Below, piece by piece: positions 1 through 4,933 of a DNA stretch of 5,498 bases. This stretch comes from Coraliomargarita sp. CAG:312. Lineage in GTDB: Bacteria > Verrucomicrobiota > Verrucomicrobiia > Opitutales > Intestinicryptomonadaceae. The notes beneath the pieces were generated by a model. The model worked only from the letters and a program-made list of their open reading frames with translations. It was not told the DNA's origin and did not search any database. How positions within the stretch are numbered: the first letter of the stretch is position 1; each line of letters starts with the position of its first letter. Position numbers and translations under genes: made by a program. The stretch lies in NCBI GenBank assembly GCA_000438015.1, contig FR901632.1, positions 5,875-11,372 on the forward strand, in the 5' to 3' direction.

Positions 1-1
1 A

Positions 2-55
2 GCCATATTTGGCGCTCTTGCATTGGCCATGGCTGTTTGGAGGCGCGCAAAGTAA
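2..55 (+). CDS. 3' end of a PEP-CTERM surface protein gene (5' part outside window)
   Basis: Reading in the frame that begins at base 2 gives AIFGALALAMAVWRRAK followed by a TAA stop at 53-55. A short run of Ala, Leu, Met and Gly ending in Trp-Arg-Arg is the typical end of a PEP-CTERM sorting signal: one membrane helix and a basic cluster. It closely resembles the tail of the complete PEP-CTERM protein at 3177-4631 (GAMALGFAAWRRRRVA). In this family the Pro-Glu-Pro motif lies a few residues before the helix, here just off the left edge. Such proteins are exported by Sec and then processed by an exosortase at the cell envelope. Only 17 codons are visible, so nothing can be said about the passenger domain. 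A hairpin with a T run at 79-124 may end its transcript. Confidence 0.8.
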   Translation, partial: AIFGALALAMAVWRRAK

Positions 56-76
56 AAATAACTAATTTTTCTTCTT

Positions 77-562
77 ATGCGTCCGCGTGTGAACATATTA
101 AATTCGCTCGCGGGCGTTTTTTTTGTCTGTGTTTTTCCCTTTTGCGAAGTTCCATTTTCACTAGCGCAAAATCGCATTTCTCCGGTTGCGGCGGATACAG
201 GCGTACAAGATACTCAAAAAATAAAAATAATATCTGCTTTTTGCATAGACGGTAAATGGTCGTTTAATATTTACGACGGTGTAAAAAATAAGACTTCTAT
301 GGTTGCGCTTGGGCGCAGAAATTCCGATGGAATTGTCGTTGAAAGTTTCGACGAATCTTCCCAAACTGCCCTTGTTTCAACTCCTCGCGGCCGTTTTAGA
401 ATTGCCATGCAGACAGCCGCTTCAAGCAACGTAGAATCATCTTCAGTCCAATCGGAGACTCCTCCTCCTCCGCCACCTCCTCCTGAAAATGCAGCTGAAG
501 AGCAACCTTCGGTTCCTCAAAAGAAAATGACGCGGATTCAATTGTTGAATCTAATGAAATAG
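77..562 (+). CDS. small secreted protein of unknown function with polyproline segment
   Basis: This 161-residue protein is not recognised as a named family. Residues 1-30 look like a Sec signal peptide: a basic start (MRPR), a hydrophobic stretch rich in Phe, Val and Leu, and a likely cut after SLA-30. Residues 48-111 look like a small beta-rich domain (ISAFCIDGKWSFNIYD, then GIVVESFD, then RGRFRIAM). That layout recalls the periplasmic domains of GspC/PilP-type secretion or pilus proteins, but this is an impression from pattern only. Residues 129-136 are eight consecutive prolines in a Ser/Glu-rich linker, and the end (MTRIQLLNLMK) is basic and could form a short helix. ATG-77 is the only good start; GTG-89 is the only other in-frame candidate before the hydrophobic core. 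There is no Shine-Dalgarno sequence, and the start lies in a terminator-like hairpin. Eight prolines in a row would probably require EF-P for translation. Confidence 0.72.
   Translation: MRPRVNILNSLAGVFFVCVFPFCEVPFSLAQNRISPVAADTGVQDTQKIKIISAFCIDGKWSFNIYDGVKNKTSMVALGRRNSDGIVVESFDESSQTALVSTPRGRFRIAMQTAASSNVESSSVQSETPPPPPPPPENAAEEQPSVPQKKMTRIQLLNLMK
79..124 (+). terminator. terminator-like hairpin overlapping the start of the next gene
   Basis: GCGTCCGCG (79-87) can pair with CGCGGGCGT (109-117) over nine positions, two of them G-U, and eight T residues run from 117 to 124. The loop is long at 21 bases, though GAA/TTC inside it can pair. It lies 24 bases after the stop of the PEP-CTERM gene, where an intrinsic terminator would be expected, yet it covers codons 1-16 of the next reading frame. 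Its 3' arm and T run share the exact 15-mer GGGCGTTTTTTTTGT with the clear terminator at 906-951. The long loop is the main reason for caution. Confidence 0.45.
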
Positions 563-904
563 TGCAATATTTTGCTATTCCATTTTGTTTGGGAAAGAAT
601 TTTATAATTTTCCATATTCTTAAAAGAACGAAGACTTATTCTATTTGCGCCTTATTTGTACTCTATCCAATATTCTCGAATACATATTGCATTGAAAATA
701 TGTAGTTGTTGAAAACAAACATTCTATATTCGTAAAACGTCCAAAATATCTTAATCTTCAAATAATTGATCTGCCGAATCCGAAAAAAGGAATTGTCGTC
801 AACGTAGCCGACCGGGGCTACAGATATATCAGGGGTAAAACGAGCTTTTAATAAATGGTGGATTTGTATCGGTTGCTACATTTATGCGCAGTTTTTTACA
901 CCGC
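563..904. other. AT-rich intergenic stretch without a convincing intact gene
   Basis: About 340 bases between the secreted-protein gene and the bidirectional terminator. It is AT-rich up to about 770 and then becomes more GC-rich (roughly 771-850). The only structure seen is a short open frame at 696-851 that may be a relic, and a small inverted repeat, GTAGCC (804-809) with GGCTAC (816-821), without a T run. No clear terminator follows the stop at 562 until the hairpin at 906-951, so the 77-562 transcript may run through this stretch. Confidence 0.6.
696..851 (+). pseudogene. possible relic of a protein-coding gene (C-terminal fragment)
   Basis: An open frame of 51 codons ends at TAA 849-851 and has no usable ATG start. 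Upstream the same frame is closed by TGA at 693-695, but stays open before that back to about 624. The last part reads GIVVNVADRGYRYIRGKTSF, more protein-like and GC-richer than the surrounding DNA. The pattern IVV....DRG.RY is loosely like the C-terminal end of PLP-dependent cysteine synthase-family enzymes (IV....D.G.RYL), but the residues just before it do not obviously fit. It could also be a chance open frame. If real, it is a truncated remnant whose 5' part has been lost or has decayed. Confidence 0.2.
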
Positions 905-905
905 G

Positions 906-951
906 GCACAAAAAAACGCCCGACAAAAAGTTGTGGGCGTTTTTTTTGTGC
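906..951. terminator. strong bidirectional intrinsic terminator
   Basis: GCACAAAAAAACGCCC (906-921) pairs with GGGCGTTTTTTTTGTGC (935-951), with one extra T in the right arm; ACAA/TTGT inside the loop can extend it. The A run on the left and T run on the right give a U tail to transcripts from either side. It lies between the plus-strand region and the convergent pseudopilin gene, whose stop is at 965-967, 14 bases away. It is well placed to end the pseudopilin transcript and any transcript arriving from 77-562. Confidence 0.88.
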
Positions 952-964
952 GTTAAAATTTTTA

Positions 965-1657
965 TTACAGAACTTCAGTTTTAAGTATATTTGAAGAACC
1001 GCCGCGGATTGCTTGCGAAATATTAAATGTGCGCTGAGTTTCTCCGTAAACCTTTAAGACGCCTTGGCGAGTATTTTCATCGCGCAGCGAGGTGTACCAT
1101 TCGACGTGCGCATCGGTAAATCCAATATGCCCGCCTTCGCGCTTAAACACGCCTTCTTCCGCATCCCATTCTCCCGAGGATTTAAGTCCGCGTGTCCACA
1201 CTAGAGGCGTGCCGGACGGGGCGTTGGGATCAGTGCGGTTTGCGACTTCCCAACTTATCGGGAAATCTTTAAATTCAGGATTTACCTGCCAGTTTGAGCC
1301 TGTGCGGTTTGCCACTGTAAGCGGAACGGAAGCTCCCGTAGAAATCTTTTCGATTACTGGAAGGTCAAAGTCCAATATCCAGATGGAAGCGTCGTTAAGT
1401 TCCGCTTTTTCCGCAAGAACAGCAGCCCATTCATAGATGTCGTTGCCAACTACAATTCTTGTGCGGGTTCCCGTTTTTACATAGGACAGCCACGTTTGGG
1501 ATATATTCTTTGCGTTGTTCATAGAACGAACTCTGCTGCCTGCACCCATAGCTTGGCTGAGAGCGGGGTATATCAAGCTGGCTAAAACGCCTATGATGGC
1601 TATGACGATCAACAATTCTACGAGTGTGAAACCTCTGGATAACTTTTTATTTTTCAT
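965..1657 (-). CDS. type II secretion/type IV pilin-like pseudopilin, 230 aa
   Basis: The protein starts MKNKKLSRG-FTLVELLIVIAI: a short basic leader, Gly-9 before the cut site, Phe as first mature residue and Glu at mature position 5 (Glu-14). This is the class III signal cut and N-methylated by prepilin peptidase (PilD/GspO), with a membrane helix at about residues 10-30. A 200-residue C-terminal part follows, including GGHIGFTDAHVEWY at 175-188. This resembles the 'GGH..F.DGHVEW' motif common in the large pseudopilin families of Verrucomicrobiota, Lentisphaerota and Planctomycetes. The expected role is a minor or major subunit of a pseudopilus in the inner membrane and periplasm; the substrate is unknown. 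No other secretion gene is in view except the second pseudopilin upstream. The start ATG is fixed by the leader. No Shine-Dalgarno sequence is seen in the bases before it, which are mostly A and T. Confidence 0.92.
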   Translation of the reverse strand: MKNKKLSRGFTLVELLIVIAIIGVLASLIYPALSQAMGAGSRVRSMNNAKNISQTWLSYVKTGTRTRIVVGNDIYEWAAVLAEKAELNDASIWILDFDLPVIEKISTGASVPLTVANRTGSNWQVNPEFKDFPISWEVANRTDPNAPSGTPLVWTRGLKSSGEWDAEEGVFKREGGHIGFTDAHVEWYTSLRDENTRQGVLKVYGETQRTFNISQAIRGGSSNILKTEVL

Positions 1658-1844
1658 AAATATTTTTTAACAGGGTATGTATTTTTATTGTTAGGCCAGC
1701 AAAATTTCCATTTATCAATTTATGACATTTGAAAACCTTGCTTTACCTTCGCGTTTAAAAACATAATCGCTCTTGATGTTATAATTTGCAAGAAAAAAAT
1801 AGTATTATTATGAAGCGATTGGCATATATGCCGCGCTGATTTAA
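1658..1844 (-). other. spacer between the two pseudopilin genes
   Basis: 187 AT-rich bases separate the two minus-strand pseudopilin genes, longer than usual inside a tight operon, so the downstream gene may have its own promoter. Read on the minus strand, TTGCTG followed 15 bases later by TACATA, ending about 22 bases before the 1657 start, is a weak candidate. A perfect 12-base palindrome, GGCATATATGCC (1821-1832), lies 12 bases after the upstream gene's stop. With flanking AGCG/CGCT it can form an imperfect hairpin. A T run on the minus strand follows only about 14 bases later, so it is at best a weak terminator. Confidence 0.4.
1821..1832 (-). repeat. 12-base perfect palindrome downstream of pseudopilin gene
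   Basis: GGCATATATGCC is its own reverse complement and lies just after the stop codon of the 114-residue pseudopilin gene. AGCG and CGCT flank it with a small asymmetry, so a hairpin is possible in the RNA. It may stabilise the 3' end, act as a weak terminator, or be a binding site. The sequence alone does not decide. Confidence 0.35.
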
Positions 1845-2189
1845 CTAATACTCTTTCTTTACTTTTTCGCCGAGAGATGTGACGACTTCTGCGGTGCCGC
1901 CGCCGGATTCTATATTGACTTTATCGTAAGATTCTCCCGATATGCTTTCCAGCTTTGGCAGATATTTGCCTTCGACCAGCGCGGGATAGCTTATTAAAAG
2001 GGTTCCCCTTTCCGAGTTATACTGTTGTCCCGCTTCTATTATCTTGTCTAAATTTTCCTCTATATATTCTAGCCGCACATCTTGCCTTATCTTGACCGCA
2101 GCGGGTATGAATACCGCAGCAAGAAGTCCTGCAATTATTAACACAAGCAAAACTTCGATAAACGAAAACCCTCTTCTGCTATTTTTCAT
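1845..2189 (-). CDS. short pseudopilin, 114 aa
   Basis: The N-terminus MKNSRRG-FSFIEVLLVLIIA is a prepilin leader: basic residues, Gly-7 before the cut, mature Phe-1 and Glu at mature position 5 (Glu-12), then a membrane helix to about residue 28. The mature part is short (about 107 residues), with a helical stretch at about 33-60 and a polar C-terminus containing a Gly-rich turn (SGGGTAE, 95-101). The size is near that of GspG-like or type IV pilin-like subunits, but the C-terminus does not let me name the subunit. It is upstream of, and on the same strand as, the 230-residue pseudopilin, and the two leaders differ (GFSFIE against GFTLVE), so this is not a simple recent duplication. It would be cut by prepilin peptidase and assembled at the inner membrane. 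The start is set by the leader. No Shine-Dalgarno sequence is seen, and TATAAT lies only five bases before the ATG. Confidence 0.9.
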   Translation of the reverse strand: MKNSRRGFSFIEVLLVLIIAGLLAAVFIPAAVKIRQDVRLEYIEENLDKIIEAGQQYNSERGTLLISYPALVEGKYLPKLESISGESYDKVNIESGGGTAEVVTSLGEKVKKEY

Positions 2190-2194
2190 ATAAT

Positions 2195-2226
2195 ATTATA
2201 TTCTCATTCTAGTTTGATATAATCAA
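2195..2226 (-). promoter_or_regulatory. possible promoter of the pseudopilin pair
   Basis: On the minus strand TATAAT (2200-2195) matches the -10 consensus exactly. TTGATT (2226-2221) could be the -35, though the 20-base spacing is too long to be ideal. If used, transcription would begin at or very close to the ATG at 2189, giving an almost leaderless mRNA. The -35 region overlaps an inverted repeat, TTGAT-ATA-ATCAA (2214-2226), that might bind a regulator. The DNA here is AT-rich, so chance matches are common. Confidence 0.3.
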
Positions 2227-2298
2227 GCTTATTAATAGTTGGGTATGGAATGCGCCAGAGTAGTTGAATTTATGCTTTCTAATTGCAAAGATTTGCTC

Positions 2299-2310
2299 AA
2301 ATTGCAATTT
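2299..2310. repeat. 12-base perfect palindrome before the ndk promoter
   Basis: AAATTGCAATTT is its own reverse complement. It lies just upstream of the candidate -35 of ndk, in the region between divergent genes. AATTGCAA from this palindrome also occurs at 2281-2288, giving two direct copies 19 bases apart. It could be an operator for a dimeric regulator or simply AT-rich chance. Confidence 0.3.
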
Positions 2311-2312
2311 TT

Positions 2313-2340
2313 TTGTTGAAGTCGGCGATATAAATATATT
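2313..2340 (+). promoter_or_regulatory. possible ndk promoter
   Basis: TTGTTG (2313-2318) and TATATT (2335-2340) are separated by 16 bases, an acceptable sigma-70-type arrangement. Predicted initiation near 2347 would leave a leader of about six bases before ATG-2353, in keeping with the absence of a Shine-Dalgarno sequence. TATAAA (2329-2334) is another -10 candidate but lacks a well-spaced -35. Confidence 0.35.
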
Positions 2341-2352
2341 GTTTTTTGCGCA

Positions 2353-2769
2353 ATGAAAGAAAGAACTCTCATTATATTAAAGCCCGACTGTATGGAAAAA
2401 AAACTTGAGGCTGTTGTTTTGGACAGATTTCTCAAGGCTGGTTTGGATGTAGTTGCCTGTAAAATGTCCCGTCTAAGCGAGGATATTTTGCGCGAACATT
2501 ACGCGCATATAGTCGGGAAACCATATTATCCGCCTCTTGTCGAATTTATGGGGCGCCGTCCGGTAATTATAGCGATACTTGAAGGAGACGACGCGATTGT
2601 AAAAGTCCGCAAGCTTTTGGGGCCTACAAATTCATTGGAAGCTCCAGCCGGCACAATTCGCGGAGACATGGGTACAAACACGCGCGAAAATATAGCACAC
2701 GCATCCGATTCCGTCGAGAGTGCTCAAGCGGAAATCGCCCGTTTTTTTAAACCCGACGAGGTATTTTAG
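2353..2769 (+). CDS. ndk: nucleoside diphosphate kinase
   Basis: Ndk transfers the gamma-phosphate from ATP to other nucleoside and deoxynucleoside diphosphates through a phosphohistidine intermediate, balancing cytosolic NTP and dNTP pools. The 138 residues fit the usual bacterial length. Family landmarks are present in order: the first strand with the phosphate-binding Lys (ERTLIILKPD, Lys-10), GRRPVIIAILEGDDAI (67-82), Arg-86, the nucleotide-loop GPTNSLEAPAGTIRGD (90-105; Thr-92, Arg-103), and the active-site segment NIAHASDSVESAQAEI (113-128) with catalytic His-116. The usual active-site wording is NxxHGSDS; here Ala-117 replaces the common Gly, which also occurs in some homologues. All residues expected for catalysis are there, so the enzyme should be active. 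ATG-2353 gives the standard N-terminus; no Shine-Dalgarno sequence precedes it. It stands alone, divergent from the pseudopilins and with its own terminator. Confidence 0.97.
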   Translation: MKERTLIILKPDCMEKKLEAVVLDRFLKAGLDVVACKMSRLSEDILREHYAHIVGKPYYPPLVEFMGRRPVIIAILEGDDAIVKVRKLLGPTNSLEAPAGTIRGDMGTNTRENIAHASDSVESAQAEIARFFKPDEVF

Positions 2770-2804
2770 CGATTGTTTAACGATATTATATTGAATTTAT
2801 AACT

Positions 2805-2837
2805 AGGGATTGCCTCTTATGGCAGTCCTTTTTTTTT
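2805..2837 (+). terminator. intrinsic terminator of ndk
   Basis: AGGGATTGCC (2805-2814) pairs with GGCAGTCCTT (2821-2830) over ten positions, two of them G-U, around the loop TCTTAT. Nine T residues (2829-2837) overlap and follow the right arm. It begins 36 bases after the ndk stop and has the form of a Rho-independent terminator. Confidence 0.85.
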
Positions 2838-3176
2838 CAGCCGCTTTGAAAAATATGGTAAAAATATCTATTGCGTTTTTTGTGCAAAGGCTGTCTTAAA
2901 TGTATTTAGAAAAGTATAGGGAAGGTCGGCATAGCTTGCTTGAGTAATAGGCTGTTGGTAATATGCGCGGCAGAATTGGCGGGGATTGGAGAACGGAGAT
3001 TTTTTAGCGAGGATGGAATTCTGGCTTTTGGGAAGGGCGGAAATTTTGTAATTTAAAGATTTAAAAAGGTTATAATTTTCTTGCACAACGCAAATTTATT
3101 ACTAAAAAAAATATAAAGTAAAAAGGAAGGTCGCTTATTGGCGGTTGAGTTTTTAAATGCTAATTAGAGTGATGTT
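2838..3176 (+). other. intergenic stretch upstream of the PEP-CTERM gene
   Basis: About 340 bases with no convincing gene. From about 2915 to 3050 the plus strand is rich in purines, especially G (for example GGCGGGGATTGGAGAACGG, starting near 2979), unlike the AT-rich flanks. A minus-strand frame at 2868-3086 encodes 72 residues from a GTG codon, but it has no known motif and no ribosome binding site. The final 120 bases are AT-rich and include a candidate promoter. The G-rich section could be a long 5' leader, a small RNA or decayed coding DNA; nothing visible decides between these. Confidence 0.4.
3138..3166 (+). promoter_or_regulatory. possible promoter of the PEP-CTERM gene
   Basis: TTGGCG (3138-3143) and TAATTA (3161-3166) are 17 bases apart. 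Initiation near 3173 would give a leader of only about four bases before ATG-3177. A second -10-like TATAAA at 3112-3117 lacks a well-spaced -35 (the nearest, TTGCAC at 3081, is 25 bases away). A weak GAG at 3167-3169, seven bases before the ATG, is the only Shine-Dalgarno-like sequence and would be used only if the transcript starts further upstream. Confidence 0.3.
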
Positions 3177-4631
3177 ATGAAAAACAGGTTTATTTATTTT
3201 GCTCCAATATTTTCCGCATGCGCATTTTGTTTGGATTTGAATGCGGCAAGTATTGTTTCGCAGTCTGGAGATTGGTCTTCAGGATCTACTTGGAGCGATG
3301 GTGTCGTTCCCGAAACTTCTTCTGCAAACCCGCTTGACTCGTTAAGCTTTGCGACCAGCGGCCTTACTTTGCGAGTGGACGGAAGTTCTTACTACGTGAG
3401 TTTGATTGAGTTGGGAGACAATGCGGAATCAACTATAGATATTGCTGAAAATCAGACTTTTTATATAAGGAATTTAGTTGGAGACAATCCTTTTATAACC
3501 TCCAATTCAAAAGACAATATTTTAAATATAAATGGTGCGGGGAAATTAGCCGTTCAATCTCCGAATGGGCAAATTCAATTGCGGGGAGGAATATTAAATC
3601 TGAATGCAGAATCGTCTTTTCAAAGCATTTACGCCGTGGCGTCTTCCGCGGCGACTGCCGGGACAATTAATTTTAATAAAGATTCAAATAATACAGGCCA
3701 GTTCTCAATAGGGACTAATTATACGTTAAATGTGGCTTCAGGAGTTTCGGTATCGACTACAAGGGCGCTTAATGTTTGGGGATGGAATTCTTTTCTCAAT
3801 ATTGCCGAGGGAGCAAAGGTCTCTGCAAATGGTGGGGTTTGTTTGGCAAGCGGAAGCATTGCCGGCGAAGTTATAAGTACGGGAGCCATGGGATACGATA
3901 CAACGCAGTATGGGCTGTCGTTTGGGGATTCCGCATCTCACGTAATTACTCTGGAAGCAACGGCTTCAATAAAGCAAAGTTATGTTGCATCCCAAAATCA
4001 GGTAAGATTGAGAGGGCAGGTGACGTCCTATGCTAGAGAGGGGATGATTGCTCTGGATTCGGTATTGTATCTCTGCAATTCTTCAAGCCTGACTTTGAAT
4101 TCAAGCGGGGCTTTCTTAACCCGAAATGGAGATTCTTTGGCGGCGAGCCAAGGAGAGTCTGCTTTCTATATAGTAAATTACGCCAGCAGCACATCAAATG
4201 GGAAAATGTTTAGCGCGTCAAATGCGACGATATCTTTGGGCGCTGATAACGATTTTGGTTCCTTGGTTTTCTACGACGGCTCAATTTTAAATTTTGAAAC
4301 CAACGGACATAAATCTGTTATCGGGAGTATAGACTTGTATGCCGATGGTGCGAATTACGAGATAGACATAAAAAATCTTACGGATTTTACCGTAAAGCTT
4401 ATGAGCCTTGATAATGTCAAATATTACACTGACGAAGAAGGATATCTTGTTGCTGAGAATATATACGTTCTCGATTCAGACGAATTTAAAACTTTTGCGT
4501 ATCTAATTCAGGATACGGCAAACGGCGGTTATTGGATTAACGCTGCCGTTCCCGAGCCTTGCGCATATGCGGCATTATTGGGGGCGATGGCTTTGGGCTT
4601 TGCGGCTTGGCGCCGCCGTCGCGTGGCTTAG
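3177..4631 (+). CDS. PEP-CTERM sorting domain protein, probable beta-helix surface protein, 484 aa
   Basis: A complete exosortase substrate. Residues 1-23/24 form a Sec signal peptide (basic MKNR, hydrophobic core, cut near LNA-A). The mature protein opens with SGDWSSGSTWSDGVVP (30-45), the G.W..G.TW..G..P motif often seen at the start of verrucomicrobial and autotransporter-like repeat proteins. Residues about 60-440 are rich in Ser, Asn, Gly and Ala with alternating short strands (TLRVDGSS, ILNINGAGKL, GILNLNAESS, TLNVASGVSV), as expected for a right-handed beta-helix or similar repetitive fold. The C-terminus has VPEP at 458-461, a membrane helix at about 463-478 and RRRR at 479-482, which is the PEP-CTERM signal. 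An exosortase, not in this window, is expected to cut near the PEP motif during export to the cell surface or extracellular matrix. No enzymatic motif is visible, so a structural or adhesive role is inferred. A strong terminator follows at 4726-4762. Confidence 0.9.
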   Translation: MKNRFIYFAPIFSACAFCLDLNAASIVSQSGDWSSGSTWSDGVVPETSSANPLDSLSFATSGLTLRVDGSSYYVSLIELGDNAESTIDIAENQTFYIRNLVGDNPFITSNSKDNILNINGAGKLAVQSPNGQIQLRGGILNLNAESSFQSIYAVASSAATAGTINFNKDSNNTGQFSIGTNYTLNVASGVSVSTTRALNVWGWNSFLNIAEGAKVSANGGVCLASGSIAGEVISTGAMGYDTTQYGLSFGDSASHVITLEATASIKQSYVASQNQVRLRGQVTSYAREGMIALDSVLYLCNSSSLTLNSSGAFLTRNGDSLAASQGESAFYIVNYASSTSNGKMFSASNATISLGADNDFGSLVFYDGSILNFETNGHKSVIGSIDLYADGANYEIDIKNLTDFTVKLMSLDNVKYYTDEEGYLVAENIYVLDSDEFKTFAYLIQDTANGGYWINAAVPEPCAYAALLGAMALGFAAWRRRRVA

Positions 4632-4644
4632 TATTATGCAAGTC

Positions 4645-4660
4645 CCGCTTGCAAAAGCGG
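4645..4660 (+). other. short GNRA-type hairpin after the PEP-CTERM stop
   Basis: CCGCTT (4645-4650) pairs with AAGCGG (4655-4660) around the loop GCAA, a GNRA tetraloop, which stabilises RNA hairpins. It lies 13 bases after the stop codon and has no T run, so it is not itself a terminator. It may protect the 3' end of the mRNA. Confidence 0.4.
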
Positions 4661-4667
4661 AATGTAT

Positions 4668-4711
4668 AGACGCAGTATTTACAACGCAATCGCAATAAAT
4701 TTTTTGCGTCT
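4668..4711 (+). other. second hairpin in the 3' region
   Basis: AGACGCA (4668-4674) pairs exactly with TGCGTCT (4705-4711), and ATTTA (4677-4681) with TAAAT (4696-4700) inside it, leaving small internal loops. This places a two-part stem between the GNRA hairpin and the terminator. Confidence 0.35.
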
Positions 4712-4725
4712 GGATATCTTGATTG

Positions 4726-4762
4726 AAAACGGCTTTGAAATAAGTTCAAAGCCGTTTTGTTT
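4726..4762 (+). terminator. strong intrinsic terminator of the PEP-CTERM gene
   Basis: AAAACGGCTTTGAA (4726-4739) pairs perfectly with TTCAAAGCCGTTTT (4745-4758), a 14-pair stem with loop ATAAG, followed by GTTT. T residues ending the stem and just after it form the U-rich tail. The A run at the left gives a shorter U tail in the other direction, so it could also stop the convergent LamG transcript. Confidence 0.85.
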
Positions 4763-4933
4763 GCCAAGAACATTGAAAAATGTTTATGCAGAAAGCGAGG
4801 GGGGGGAAGCGCCTTTGGTCTGCGGTTGCAAAGTTAGCCTAAATCCTGCGCTAAAACCTGCGCGGCATTTGCCCGGCCGGGCAGATTTTTAGCCGGACTT
4901 TTCAATTGCGCAAATGCTGGGGCGACGCGGGTT
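4763..4933. other. GC-richer structured spacer between convergent genes
   Basis: No gene is supported here. The stretch contains a run of eight G residues (4799-4806), two copies of CCTGCGC twelve bases apart (4845-4851 and 4857-4863) and a perfect 14-base palindrome TGCCCGGCCGGGCA (4870-4883) followed by a T run (4886-4890). GCATTTGC (4865-4872) is also repeated inverted as GCAAATGC (4910-4917). The palindrome plus T run may act as a weak terminator on the plus strand; the outer repeat could form a larger stem in RNA from the minus-strand gene. Confidence 0.45.

Noticed and set aside
37..255. 72-codon plus-strand frame beginning inside the PEP-CTERM tail
   Set aside because: It overlaps both the PEP-CTERM 3' end and the secreted-protein gene in another frame, and its product has no signal, domain or sensible composition.
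563..904. Insertion sequence or attachment site in the gene-poor stretch
   Set aside because: No terminal inverted repeats, target duplication, transposase motif or tRNA fragment could be seen.
1092..1436. 114-codon plus-strand frame antisense to the large pseudopilin
   Set aside because: It lies wholly inside a convincing pseudopilin gene on the other strand and its translation has no recognisable motif.
2868..3086. 72-codon minus-strand frame in the ndk to PEP-CTERM spacer
   Set aside because: It starts at GTG without a ribosome binding site, has a low-complexity product without motifs, and would overlap only intergenic DNA; kept as a possibility in the spacer entry rather than called as a gene.
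4662..4892. 76-codon plus-strand frame after the PEP-CTERM gene
   Set aside because: It runs straight through the strong terminator and the hairpins, and its product looks random.
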